64,000 bases of DNA from JAGWAJ01 sp026707615 (GCA_965207595.1 CBDBMW010000012.1:1-64000), one strand, 5' to 3'. Shown: positions 38,299-47,618, counted from the stretch's first letter. The notes: generated by a model not told the origin, from the sequence alone. Numbers and translations are program-made.

Positions 38299-38898
38299 AT
38301 GTTCGCGAAGAACCTCTACCGGGACGACGCGGTCGTCGCGCACGCCAAACCCGAATCGCTGGATGGGCTCGTCCGTGTGGATCCGCCGCATCAGTTCGTC
38401 GTGACGAGGCTGTCCGCCGGTCTCGCCCTGATCGTGCTCGCCTGGCTGGTGGCGGGGACGACGGACCACAGCCTCTGGCTCCATGGCGTTCCGGCGGTGC
38501 AGTGGGACGCCATGACGGCCCCGCCTGTCGTCGACGCGGAAGGCAGGGCGCGCGCGGAGCTGGTCGCCTTCGTCTCCGCGCGGGACGCCGAGAAGCTGGC
38601 TCCCGGCTTGCCGGTGGACGTCCTGCCCGTGGGAACCCCCACGGCCCGCGACGCGGCGGGCACCGTGCTCTCCGTCTCCAGGAACACGGGCGAGCTCCCG
38701 CCCCGGTTGGCGGAGCGGACGGGCCTCGGGGCCGGTCGGTCGTTTCTCGTCCGGATCGCCATGACCGCGCCGACGCGCGCGGCGGGGGACGAGGGCGCCC
38801 CGGACGTCCTTCACCGGTTGCGCATTCGGCTGGGCCGCCAGAGCCCGTTGCAGTTCCTGATGCGCCAAATCCCCTGGGGGTTTGAGGCAGCCGGTTGA
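38299..38898 (+). CDS. NHLM-type HlyD-like secretion adaptor, unusually short
   Basis: A 199-aa protein. The N-terminus, LYRDDAVVAHAKPESLDGLV followed by a single membrane helix (LSAGLALIVLAWLVAGT), matches the start of NHLM bacteriocin-system secretion proteins (usually FRxxALxxLSSPExLDxLM). The C-terminal part (PGLPVDVLPVGTPTARDAAG, then TVLSVSRNTGELP) matches their beta-barrel end. The long lipoyl/coiled-coil hairpin between them is missing, and the protein is about half the normal length. No frame break is seen. It should bridge the exporter to the periplasm. Its stop lies inside the region preceding the ABC gene. Confidence 0.72.
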   Translation: MFAKNLYRDDAVVAHAKPESLDGLVRVDPPHQFVVTRLSAGLALIVLAWLVAGTTDHSLWLHGVPAVQWDAMTAPPVVDAEGRARAELVAFVSARDAEKLAPGLPVDVLPVGTPTARDAAGTVLSVSRNTGELPPRLAERTGLGAGRSFLVRIAMTAPTRAAGDEGAPDVLHRLRIRLGRQSPLQFLMRQIPWGFEAAG

Positions 38899-38944
38899 CG
38901 TCGGGCCGAATCGGGTGGACCCCGGCGCCCCGGAGGTGACCGTC

Positions 38945-41128
38945 GTGGACTGGACGAGGTACCTCGGGTTCCGGGGCCGGACGCCCAGCTTCCCGCAGAT
39001 CCACTCCACCGAGTGCGGGGCCGCCTGCCTCGGCGTCGTGCTCGCGCACCACGGTTGCTGGGTGGGCATGGACGAGTTGCGGTCCCGGTGCGGAGTCAAC
39101 CGCGACGGTTGCACCGCCCGGGACCTCCAACTGGCGGCGGAGCACTATGGACTGCGGGCGACGGGCTGGCGCCGGGAGCCGCACCAGCTTCCGAAGCTGC
39201 GGCTTCCGGCCATCCTGTTCTGGGAGTTCGACCACTTCGTGGTGCTGGAGGGTCTGAGCGGCGGCAGGTACCTGCTCAACGACCCGGCCGACGGCTACCG
39301 CGCCGTCTCCCACGACTACTTCAACGACCGCTTCACCGGCATCGTCCTGGAGCTCGAACCGGGTCCGGGCTTCGCCAGGCGCGGCGAGCGGCCGAGCCTG
39401 CGCCGGCAGCTCGGTCCGTGGTTCAGGCAGCATCGGCTGCGGCTGCTGTTCTGCGCGCTGTGCGGCCTCGTGCTGGTCGCCCCCGGCATCGGCCTGCCGC
39501 TCCTGCTGGGCGCGTTCGTCGACGAGGTCCTTGTTGGCGGCGAGGCGGCGGGGACGCCCATCGTCCTCGGCGTGGGCGCGCTGGCCGCGCTCACCTTCTG
39601 CGTGACCTGGCTGCAGCAGCGGAGCCTGCGCGACCTCAACGTCGCGGTGTCCGTGGAACAGGCCGAGCGCTTCGTCACGAAGATCTTCCGCCTGCCCGTC
39701 GAGTACTTCCAGAGCCGCTTCGCCGGGGACCTCGCCCAGCGGACGCTGTTGATCGACGGAATCGCCGGAGCCGGGGCGATGCACCTCTCCAGGATGCTGA
39801 TCGACCTCTGCACGTGTCTCGCCTTCTTCGCCGCCATGCTGGCCCTCGACCCCCTGATCGCGGCGCCGGTGGCGGTCACCGCGGCCATGGGCCTGCTGGC
39901 GCTCAGAACGGCCTCGCGGTTCCGTCTCGACGAGAACCATCGGATGCGGCGCGAGCAGGGTCAACTGGCCGGAATCAGCAACTTCGCGGCGCGCAACCTC
40001 TACGCGATACGCGCGGCGGGCAACGAGGACGACTTCTTCGCCAGCTGGAGCGGGTTCCAGGCCCGGGAGCTCGCGGCCCGGCAACGGTTCCGGGAGCTGG
40101 GGCTCGTCGGCGCCAGCCTGACCACGGTCACGACCATCCTCGGCAGCGCCGTCGTGCTCGGCGTAGGGGGCCTGCGGGTGATGTCGGGGAACCTGTCGGT
40201 GGGCGATCTCATGGCCTGCTACTTCATGGCCAACGGCTTCCTGGCCCCCGTCGGCGGACTGCTGCTGTCGATGGACTCGATTCACGTGCTCGACGCGGAT
40301 CTGCGGCGCGTCAACGACGTCGTCGACGCGCAGGACGACCCGTCGGCCGTCGCGAAGGACGGCACGCGAGCGAGTGGCGTCGCGACGATCGACGGCAGGC
40401 TGCGCCTCGCCGGCTACCTGGAGCTGCGCGGTGTTTCCTTCGGCTACAAGCCGCGCGGACGGCCGCTGCTGCAGGACTTCAACCTGTCGGTGCGACCGGG
40501 CCAACGGGTGGCGCTGGTCGGCCCCAGCGGGTCGGGCAAGTCGACGGTGGCGCTGTTGATCGCCGGGGTCTGTCGGCCGTGGGAAGGCGAGGTGCTGTTC
40601 GACGGGCGCCCACGAGAAGCCGTCCCCCACAGGATCTTCAGCGAGTCGGTAGCGGTGGTGAGCCAGCAGATCTCCCTCTTCGCGGGCAGCGTGAGGGACA
40701 ACCTCACGATGTGGAATCCTGCCGTGCCGGACGAACTGGTCATCGGCGCCGCGCGAGACGCGGGCATCCATGGCGACATCGCGCGCCGCCCCCGGAACTA
40801 CGCGGCTCACGTCGAGGAAGGGGGGACGAACTTCAGCGGCGGGCAGCGGCAGAGGCTCGAGATCGCACGCGCCCTGGTGAGCGGGCCTTCCCTGGTCGTC
40901 CTGGACGAGGCCACGAGCTCCCTCGATGCGATGCTGGAGGCGGAGATCGACGATGCGTTGCGGCGTCGGGGTTGCGCGTGCGTGATCATCGCCCATCGCC
41001 TCAGCACGGTTCGCGATTGCGATCAGATCGTCGTGCTCGCCAAGGGTCGCACCATCCAGCAGGGCAGCCACGACGAGCTGATGCGGGACCGGGGCGGCCT
41101 GTACCGGCACCTGGTCGCCAACCGGTAG
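38945..41128 (+). CDS. NHLM-type C39 peptidase/ABC exporter
   Basis: A 727-aa protein. I take the GTG at 38945, because GGAGGTGA sits five bases upstream; a TTG at 38882 is in frame. An N-terminal C39 peptidase domain has STECGAACLG (catalytic Cys24), FWEFDHFVVLEG (His97) and LLNDPADG (Asp113). Six membrane helices follow, then the nucleotide-binding domain: Walker A LVGPSGSGKSTVAL, signature NFSGGQRQRLEI, Walker B LVVLDEATSSLDAM, switch His IIAHRLSTV. It removes the leader peptide and exports the product. It is in the same operon as the precursor. Confidence 0.92.
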   Translation: MDWTRYLGFRGRTPSFPQIHSTECGAACLGVVLAHHGCWVGMDELRSRCGVNRDGCTARDLQLAAEHYGLRATGWRREPHQLPKLRLPAILFWEFDHFVVLEGLSGGRYLLNDPADGYRAVSHDYFNDRFTGIVLELEPGPGFARRGERPSLRRQLGPWFRQHRLRLLFCALCGLVLVAPGIGLPLLLGAFVDEVLVGGEAAGTPIVLGVGALAALTFCVTWLQQRSLRDLNVAVSVEQAERFVTKIFRLPVEYFQSRFAGDLAQRTLLIDGIAGAGAMHLSRMLIDLCTCLAFFAAMLALDPLIAAPVAVTAAMGLLALRTASRFRLDENHRMRREQGQLAGISNFAARNLYAIRAAGNEDDFFASWSGFQARELAARQRFRELGLVGASLTTVTTILGSAVVLGVGGLRVMSGNLSVGDLMACYFMANGFLAPVGGLLLSMDSIHVLDADLRRVNDVVDAQDDPSAVAKDGTRASGVATIDGRLRLAGYLELRGVSFGYKPRGRPLLQDFNLSVRPGQRVALVGPSGSGKSTVALLIAGVCRPWEGEVLFDGRPREAVPHRIFSESVAVVSQQISLFAGSVRDNLTMWNPAVPDELVIGAARDAGIHGDIARRPRNYAAHVEEGGTNFSGGQRQRLEIARALVSGPSLVVLDEATSSLDAMLEAEIDDALRRRGCACVIIAHRLSTVRDCDQIVVLAKGRTIQQGSHDELMRDRGGLYRHLVANR

Positions 41129-41136
41129 TCGAGCCG

Positions 41137-44064
41137 ATGCCCGAACCCGACCCGGTTCGCCCGGGCGCCGAACGGCTCGAGCGGCTGGCCGCCGACACCT
41201 TCTCCACGGTCGCGGGCGAGCTCGTGCTCGACGACGCGGAATGTGTCTGGCGGGTGGAGTCGGGCGAGGTCGATGTCTTCGTCGTCGAGCTCGAAAGCGG
41301 CCGGGTCGTCTCGAGCTACAAGCACGTGACCCGCGCCTCGGCGGGGCGCCTGCTCTTCTGCCCGGACGGAACCGGGGCCAGCCGCCTGCAGTTGCGCGTG
41401 AAGGGGCGGCCGGGGTTTCGCGTTCGGAGGCTTCCGCTTGCGGGCGTTCTGGAGAGCCTGCCGCCCGGCGCCTTCGCGCGGCAGGCGGACCTGTGGATCG
41501 AGGCCCTGTCGGAGTCGGTGGCGCGCGACGTCCCGCTGTTGCCGAGAGTCGACGTCTCCGTCCAGGCGGGCGAGGAAGCCGCGATAGCGCCGCAGGCGGT
41601 GGTCTCGGCCCGCCGCGGGGTCGTCTGGGTGCCGACCCGTCAGGTGGGAGCCTTCCTGGGGACGGGTCATACCGGCCCGGACATGCCCGAGGCCGTGCCG
41701 CTCTCGCCGCACACCTGGATGCGCTTCGGCGAGGCCGTCGAGGTCTCCACCGCCTCGTCGGTGGACCTGGCCCGGCAGGGACGGCTGCCGGGCGCCCTGC
41801 AGCGATTCCACCGCACGGCGCTGGCGGCGGAACGGCTGACCCGGCAACTGGCGTCGATCGATGTCGCCAACCTGCAGGTCGACAGCGCGAAGCTGCGGGA
41901 GAGCGCGGCGGAAGAGGCGCGTCGCGAGCTCCGGCGCGTCGCTCGCCCCGGGCGCGGCATGGCCGCCGCCGGCGCCGGCGGGCCGCCGCTGGTCGAGGCG
42001 CTCAGGCTGATCGGCAGGCGCGAGAGGATCCGTTTCGTGGAGCCGGAGGGGAACGAGCCGACCCTGGAGGGCATTCTCATCGCTTCCGGCGTGCGGGCGC
42101 GCGAGGTCGATCTGTCGTCCGAGCGCCGCTGGTGGACCGGGGACAGCTTCTCCATGCTGGCCTTCCGGCGCGAGGACGGCGGTCCGGTGGCCCTGCTCCC
42201 GAGCGCCGTCGGTCCCTATCGGGTGGTCGACCCGGCGGCAGGCGGCTCGAAGCGTCTCGACGGAGCCGGCGCGGCGCGGCTCGAGCACCGGGCGTGGGTT
42301 TTCTATCGGCCGTTCCCGCCGCGTCCGGTCACGACGCGGGACGTGATCTCCATGGCGGCGCATCGCCTGCCGATGGAGGCGGCGCGCTTCGCCGCGGCCG
42401 GCCTCCTGGTGGGTCTGTGCGCCTTCTTCCCCGCCGTAGCCACCGGACTGTTCGCGGACTGGGTGATGCCCGCCGGGAGCCGGGAGCTCCTGTGGTCGCT
42501 GACCGCCGCGATGCTGGTCGTGGCGGTGTTCGGCGTGCTCATGACCCTGCAGCAGAGCTCGACGCTGCTGCGGGTCGAGGCGCGCGCCGCCACCCTCCTC
42601 GGTGCGGCGGTCTGGGACCGCCTCGTCGCGTTGCGGCCGAGCGCCCTCGAGGGCCTCCCGGCGGGGGAGCTGACCTCGCGCGCCCTGGTGTTCCACAGCC
42701 TGCGGGAGCGTGCGTCGAACGTCGTCACCAGCTCGCTCGTCTCCGTCCTGTTCCTCTCCCCCACCCTGCTGCTCCTGTTCTGGTACGACCCCGTGCTGGC
42801 CGGCGTCAGCCTGGCCGTCGGCACGGCCGCGGTCGTGGCCATCGTCGCGCTCGCGGTCCTGCAGCTCGCGCCCCAGCGACGTCACGTCGAGGCGCGCCAG
42901 CGGCTCGCCGGCACCCTGTTCCAGTTCATCGCCGGCATCGGCAAGCTGCGCTCGTCGGGCGCCGAAGAAAGCGCGTTCGGATTCTGGGCGCGCGGCTATG
43001 TGGATCAGAAGCAGGCGGAGATTCGCGTGAACCGCCTGAACGAGCTGGCGGTCGCGATCACCGCCAGCATTCCCGCGGCGGCGGCCGCGGTCCTGTTCGC
43101 CACCACCCTGCTCCTGGAATCGGAAGAGCTGACGGTGGGCGTGTTCTTCGCCGTCTACGCCACGTCCATGATGTTCTTCGGCGCCACCACGCGCCTCGGC
43201 GCGGCCGTGCAGGCCCTGTCGTCGGTCATTCCGGAATACCAGCAGGTGAAGCCCCTGCTCGCTCTCGCCCCGGAGACGCGCGAGGACGCCCGCGGCGCCG
43301 GCGAGGTCGAGCTCCGGGGCGAGCTGCGGTTCGAACGGGTCGGGTTCGCCTATCCGGGCAGCGACGAGGCGGTCCTGGACGACATCTCCCTGCACGTGCG
43401 GCCGGGAGAGTTCGCGGCGATCGTGGGCGAATCCGGCGCGGGAAAGAGCACGCTCTTCAATCTCGCCCTGGGCCTCGAGGAGCCCACCCGCGGCGCCGTG
43501 TACTACGACGACCACGACGTGACGCAGCTCAATCGGCGGTCGTTGCGACGGCAGCTCGGCGTCGTCTCGCAGAACGCGGGCCTGCAGCCGGGATCGGTGC
43601 TGCAGAACATCGTCGGGGTCGCCCGCGACCTGACCGAGGAGGACGCCTGGGAAGCGGCGAGGCTGGCTTCCGTGGACGAGGACATCCGCCAGATGCACAT
43701 GGGCATGCAGACGCCGGTGGGAGACACCGGCTTGTTCTCCGGGGGGCAGACGCAGCGCATTCTCATCGCCGCGGCGCTGGTTCGCAAGCCTCGGGTCGTG
43801 TTTCTCGACGAGGCGACCAACTGGCTCGACAACCGGTCGCAGGCACTGGTGATGCGCAGCATCGAGGCTCTCGCGGCAACCCGGGTGGTCATCGCCCATC
43901 GGCTGTCCACCATACGGGAGGCGGACACCATCCACGTCCTGGAGAAGGGGAAGCTGGTGCAGTCGGGTTCGTACGAGGACCTTGCTCGGGAACCCGGGGC
44001 GTTCCGGCGCCTCGTCGCCCGGCAGCTCCAGGAGCGGGGCGCAATCGAGGGAGAGCAGGCATGA
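41137..44064 (+). CDS. NHLM-type second ABC exporter protein with N-terminal cyclic-nucleotide-like/recognition domain
   Basis: A 975-aa protein starting at ATG 8 bp after the previous stop. The first ~400 residues are the extra soluble region found in the ATP-binding NHLM partner (DDAECVWRVESGEVDVFVVE, cupin/cNMP-like; then TGDSFSMLAFRREDGGPVAL, a degenerate peptidase-like part). Then come six helices (AARFAAAGLLVGLCAFFPAV onwards) and the ATPase domain: IVGESGAGKSTLFNLALG, LFSGGQTQRILIAAAL, VVFLDEATNWLDNR, VIAHRLSTI. NHLM loci usually encode this protein as the second half of a heterodimeric exporter. The 3' end overlaps the oxygenase start (ATGA). Confidence 0.88.
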   Translation: MPEPDPVRPGAERLERLAADTFSTVAGELVLDDAECVWRVESGEVDVFVVELESGRVVSSYKHVTRASAGRLLFCPDGTGASRLQLRVKGRPGFRVRRLPLAGVLESLPPGAFARQADLWIEALSESVARDVPLLPRVDVSVQAGEEAAIAPQAVVSARRGVVWVPTRQVGAFLGTGHTGPDMPEAVPLSPHTWMRFGEAVEVSTASSVDLARQGRLPGALQRFHRTALAAERLTRQLASIDVANLQVDSAKLRESAAEEARRELRRVARPGRGMAAAGAGGPPLVEALRLIGRRERIRFVEPEGNEPTLEGILIASGVRAREVDLSSERRWWTGDSFSMLAFRREDGGPVALLPSAVGPYRVVDPAAGGSKRLDGAGAARLEHRAWVFYRPFPPRPVTTRDVISMAAHRLPMEAARFAAAGLLVGLCAFFPAVATGLFADWVMPAGSRELLWSLTAAMLVVAVFGVLMTLQQSSTLLRVEARAATLLGAAVWDRLVALRPSALEGLPAGELTSRALVFHSLRERASNVVTSSLVSVLFLSPTLLLLFWYDPVLAGVSLAVGTAAVVAIVALAVLQLAPQRRHVEARQRLAGTLFQFIAGIGKLRSSGAEESAFGFWARGYVDQKQAEIRVNRLNELAVAITASIPAAAAAVLFATTLLLESEELTVGVFFAVYATSMMFFGATTRLGAAVQALSSVIPEYQQVKPLLALAPETREDARGAGEVELRGELRFERVGFAYPGSDEAVLDDISLHVRPGEFAAIVGESGAGKSTLFNLALGLEEPTRGAVYYDDHDVTQLNRRSLRRQLGVVSQNAGLQPGSVLQNIVGVARDLTEEDAWEAARLASVDEDIRQMHMGMQTPVGDTGLFSGGQTQRILIAAALVRKPRVVFLDEATNWLDNRSQALVMRSIEALAATRVVIAHRLSTIREADTIHVLEKGKLVQSGSYEDLAREPGAFRRLVARQLQERGAIEGEQA

Positions 44065-45539
44065 AGGCATCGGAGATGTTCCGCGGCGCCGGGCCGGCCC
44101 CGGGCGGGATCAGGATGCGGGCCCAGTCCCGGTACGAGGAGGCCTACGAGGAGGCGCTCGCGCACGTCATCGCCCGGCGAGCGGGCATCCCGCCGATCAA
44201 GGTGCGCTACGAGAGGGACCCCGAGAATGCGGCGGAGACGCCGCCCGCCCTTCTCGACATCGACGAGTTCCGGGCCGAGGGCGGCGACGAGGGCCTGCGC
44301 GGCCTGGAGAGGCTCTTCCGTCCGCTCGGGTCGCGGGCCTTCCACCAGGCCCAGTACGAACGCTGTCGGCCGATGCTCTTCCACGGACCTCGCGAGCGGT
44401 TCCACCACCTGGTGTCCTGGGAGGACCTCGGCGACCTGATCTACAACCGCAACCTGTCCCAGGCGCAACTGCAGGTGGTTCAGGACAGCGACTACGTGCC
44501 GGAGCACCTCTACTCCTACGCGAGCCGTCATTTCGGCTCGCGGTCGCATGCGCCGTGGCACGGCGCGGTGGATCCGCAGAGGCTCGAAGCCTTCGTGCGC
44601 AACGGCGCCTCCGTCATTCTCAACAGCGTTCACACCCTGCACGAACCAATCCGCGTGCTGATCGGCGAGATAGAGAGCACCCTGGCCAACTACGCCGGGG
44701 TGAACCTCTATGCGTCCTGGCGGTCCGCCCCGTGCTTCGCCAACCACTGGGACGACCACGACGTCTACATCCTCCAGGTGCGGGGGCAGAAGGTCTGGCG
44801 CCTCTGGGGCGAGGTGCGAAGGCAACCGCTGAGCCGGGACGTCGAACCCAACGAGGCCGCGCCTGCCCACCCCGTCTGGACGGGCACCCTCGACGAAGGC
44901 GACGTGCTCTACATTCCCCGCGGCTGGTGGCACAGCGCCCACGTCGCCGACGAGAACGACGGGCGCGGCACCATTCACCTCACCCTGAGCCCTCACTATC
45001 TCAAGAGCGCGCAGCTCTTCGGCTGGCTGGAGGCGAGGATCGCCGGGCACGAGGGGTTGCGGCGCAACGTGCCCCTCTACGCGGACGCCGGCAGCCTGCG
45101 CGAGTTCCTTCTCGAATACCGGAAGGTGATCGACGCGGCCCTGGTCGAGGCGGGGGAAGGAGCCCTGGCCCGCGACCTGCAGCGCTCCTGGCAGGCACGG
45201 ACGCCGGGCCAGTTCCTGCAGGAGATCGAACCGTGGCGAGGCGAAACCTGGAAAGACCTGGAGCTCAGCATTCGCGGTTGGGAACAGGCGAGCGTCGTGA
45301 CCCGTCCCGGGAAGGACGTCTTCGTGCTCCGGGCGAACGGCCAGGAGTTCGAGCTCGACGCGCGCTGCCGGAGCCTGATCGAGTTGCTGCTGGACCGGGG
45401 AGCCGTCCGGATCGGCGAGTTCCTCGAGACGGCGGGCGAGTCGTTCGTGGCGGGATTCGCGAGCGACTTCGCCGTGGGGCTCATCAAGGAAGGCATCGCG
45501 GTGGCGACGACGGCCGGCGGGCAGGAGTCTGCGCCGTAG
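44061..45539 (+). CDS. JmjC/cupin-type Fe(II)/2-oxoglutarate oxygenase, predicted RiPP-tailoring
   Basis: A 492-aa protein whose ATG overlaps the ABC stop by 4 bp, so it belongs to the precursor operon. The first 100 residues form an additional helical part (RYEEAYEEALAHVIARRAGI) without a known domain; it might bind the leader. The JmjC core has FANHWDDHDVYILQVRGQKV (metal ligands His229 and Asp231, probable 2-oxoglutarate Lys244) and LYIPRGWWHSAHVA (third ligand His291). The C-terminal part (about 150 residues) is a winged-helix-like region as in ribosomal oxygenases. FIH-like relatives hydroxylate Asn, Asp or His at the beta carbon, and the core peptide is almost half Asn/Asp. Substrate assignment is inference. 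Confidence 0.82.
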   Translation: MKASEMFRGAGPAPGGIRMRAQSRYEEAYEEALAHVIARRAGIPPIKVRYERDPENAAETPPALLDIDEFRAEGGDEGLRGLERLFRPLGSRAFHQAQYERCRPMLFHGPRERFHHLVSWEDLGDLIYNRNLSQAQLQVVQDSDYVPEHLYSYASRHFGSRSHAPWHGAVDPQRLEAFVRNGASVILNSVHTLHEPIRVLIGEIESTLANYAGVNLYASWRSAPCFANHWDDHDVYILQVRGQKVWRLWGEVRRQPLSRDVEPNEAAPAHPVWTGTLDEGDVLYIPRGWWHSAHVADENDGRGTIHLTLSPHYLKSAQLFGWLEARIAGHEGLRRNVPLYADAGSLREFLLEYRKVIDAALVEAGEGALARDLQRSWQARTPGQFLQEIEPWRGETWKDLELSIRGWEQASVVTRPGKDVFVLRANGQEFELDARCRSLIELLLDRGAVRIGEFLETAGESFVAGFASDFAVGLIKEGIAVATTAGGQESAP

Positions 45540-45579
45540 AACGGCGTCGCCCGCGCAACGCCGGGGCGGGCGGCGACGG

Positions 45580-46545
45580 CTATCGCCGGTCGAGCGCCGC
45601 GCTCGCGCGAACGAGTGCGGCGACGCAGCATGCCGTGTCGTAGCACCGTGACACGAACGCGAAGCGGCGCTCGCTCGGCCACAGGGGACCGGAGGAAAGG
45701 GGGCAGGCGGGCCAGCCGCCGTCGGCTTGCTGTTCCATGAGCAGCACGTGGACGGACGCGCCGAGATCGTCCCGGGAAGGCGGACAGCCGAGGGAATCGA
45801 GCGACAGCAGTGCGATGGCGGTTCGCAGGACATCCCCGTAGGAGCCGTCGCGGACGCGCCGGTCCCGGATCCGCGTTGCAACCAGCGGTCGAACGTCGTC
45901 GAACAGCGTTGTGTGGAGCTGGCGAGCCTGCGCCATGGCGGCGTAGAGATCGACGGGGTCCCAGTAGTAGTGGATGGCTTCCCGCTCCTCGCCGTTCTGC
46001 ACGAGGGAGACGAGCCAGTCGCGCGCCCGCCGGGTGGCCGCGGTCAACCCGAGATACGCCAGGGCGTTGGCATTCACGACCGCGTCCGCATCGAGGGATT
46101 CGATCGGCCCATCCAGCAGCCAGGTGTGTATGCGCCCGCTGCCGTCGCGGTTGCGGATGAGGCGCTCCCGGTTCCAGCCGGCCAGCAGCCAGGGATGGAA
46201 CCCCAGAGCCAGGGAACAGGTCGAGGTGGTGTCCACGTCGGGCGGCAGGTGAGGCCAGTAGCGCCAGACTCCGGGAAACTCCATCGAAACGCCGATGTGA
46301 CGCCTCGTGCGCGACACCACGGAAACCGCACGGGGATGGTCGATGCCGGCGAGCTTCAGGGAGCCGAGGGCACCCACGAAGGGGTTCGTGTCGGGCTTCC
46401 GCAGGACCGGTGTGGACAGCGCGTAGTATTGGCACCGCCAAACGCCCTCGGCCGAAACGGCCCCGTCGAGGAAGGCGAGGCCGTGGTCTATCGCACGGCG
46501 CATCCGGGCGCCGATCGTTCCCGAGCGGCCGGGCTGGACGCTCAT
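45580..46545 (-). CDS. Squalene-cyclase/prenyltransferase-like alpha-alpha barrel protein
   Basis: A 321-aa protein on the minus strand, converging with the oxygenase operon. It is helical with repeated motifs as in the alpha/alpha barrel of prenyltransferases and squalene-hopene cyclases: DHGLAFLDGAVSAEGVWRCQ, DVDTTSTCSLALGFHPWL, ANALAYLGL, DVLRTAIALLSLDSLGCPPS, EQQADGGWPACPLSSG, RCYDTACCVAALVRA. The QW-type GGWP motif and the paired aspartates (PPDVDTTS) support this. It is too short for a complete triterpene cyclase. The start ATG overlaps the stop of the next gene upstream (ATGA), so it is co-translated with the protein of unknown family at 46542. Confidence 0.62.
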   Translation of the reverse strand: MSVQPGRSGTIGARMRRAIDHGLAFLDGAVSAEGVWRCQYYALSTPVLRKPDTNPFVGALGSLKLAGIDHPRAVSVVSRTRRHIGVSMEFPGVWRYWPHLPPDVDTTSTCSLALGFHPWLLAGWNRERLIRNRDGSGRIHTWLLDGPIESLDADAVVNANALAYLGLTAATRRARDWLVSLVQNGEEREAIHYYWDPVDLYAAMAQARQLHTTLFDDVRPLVATRIRDRRVRDGSYGDVLRTAIALLSLDSLGCPPSRDDLGASVHVLLMEQQADGGWPACPLSSGPLWPSERRFAFVSRCYDTACCVAALVRASAALDRR

Positions 46546-47618
46546 CTCGGCAGGAGGAACGCGCCCATGTAGGCCTTGGCGGCGATGCCGTCGCCGTGAA
46601 GCACGAGCTTGAGATGGTTGATCCCGGTGACGAGGTGGAAGACGCCGGTCTCCGTCAGGAGATAGTCAGCCTCGGGCCAGGACAGCAGCCCCGTGGCCTT
46701 GGCCCGGGTGCACCACCCGTTCTGGACGAAGTGCCCGATCATGGGCGCCCAGAATCGGGGGCGCCCGCGGTGCCACCGGTCGCGGACGAACAGCTCGAAC
46801 GCCAGGCGGGTGGATACACCCGCGGCGGACACGTCGCACGCAAGGGTGGCGGTTTCCGCGGCGCCGCGCAAGCGATCCAGCCAGTGAAGCCCGCGCTCCA
46901 CGTGCACCATGGAACCCGTCCATTCGATGCGCTCGAGGAACGGAACCACTTCCGTCTTGGGCATTGCCACCACCAGACGCACGGAGCGGCGCTCGCGGCC
47001 GGGAAGCGCGCCGAGGTGTTCCGTGGTGGCCGTGCGCGGCAGGGCGCGGTGCACGCGCTCCATCGCCCCGAGCTCGGCCCGGTCCGTCGCTCGGCCGACC
47101 GCCCGACAGATGGCGGAAGTCATCACCTGGGGACCGCAGGTCACCCCGTGGCCGCCCGCGGATGGGGTGGAACTCGCGCGCGGGTCGAGAAAGCTGCCGT
47201 GGGGCTCGAGGAAGACGCCCGGCGCCTCGGTCTCCGGCGCCCGGGACACTGCGACGTCGTACTCGAGGATGGCGGTGCGAAACCACCGGGAGAGAAAGCC
47301 GTCGGGCTCGGCCACTTCGGAGAGGACCCCGCCGAGCCCCCGGGCCGCTGCCGTGGCGCGCGAGTGTGCGCCGGATGCAATCAGGTGCCTGGAGAACCTG
47401 GACCGCGGTTGCACGGAGAGGAAGAGATCGCACCGGGCCGGTTCTTCGTCGAGCCGGCTCTCGAACCCGAAGGTCGACTCGAGCGCGAACGCGGGGAACT
47501 GCGAGGCCCACCGCAGGACGCGACGGCGTCCACAAGCGGAAAGGATGGCGTCGGGAACGATCTCGAGCACCGCCGACAGCATTCCGTCCATGGGTGTCGA
47601 AGGAAACGCACCGGCCAT
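46542..47618 (-). CDS. Uncharacterised protein coupled to the cyclase-like gene
   Basis: A 358-aa soluble protein; ATG at 47618 preceded by a G-run. I recognise no catalytic motif. Features seen: DGMLSAVLEIVPDAILSACG, LSEVAEPDGFLSRWF, HGVTCGPQVMTSAICRAVG, RLAFELFVRDRWHRGRPRFW and a C-terminal LVTGINHLKLVLHGDGIAAK ending AYMGAFLLPR. The last block (HLKL...GxxAKAY) looks conserved in style. It lies divergent from the PhyH gene with 133 bp between. The constant pairing with a cyclase-like barrel suggests they act together on the peptide or on a lipid-like partner, but that is speculative. Confidence 0.5.
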   Translation of the reverse strand: MAGAFPSTPMDGMLSAVLEIVPDAILSACGRRRVLRWASQFPAFALESTFGFESRLDEEPARCDLFLSVQPRSRFSRHLIASGAHSRATAAARGLGGVLSEVAEPDGFLSRWFRTAILEYDVAVSRAPETEAPGVFLEPHGSFLDPRASSTPSAGGHGVTCGPQVMTSAICRAVGRATDRAELGAMERVHRALPRTATTEHLGALPGRERRSVRLVVAMPKTEVVPFLERIEWTGSMVHVERGLHWLDRLRGAAETATLACDVSAAGVSTRLAFELFVRDRWHRGRPRFWAPMIGHFVQNGWCTRAKATGLLSWPEADYLLTETGVFHLVTGINHLKLVLHGDGIAAKAYMGAFLLPR

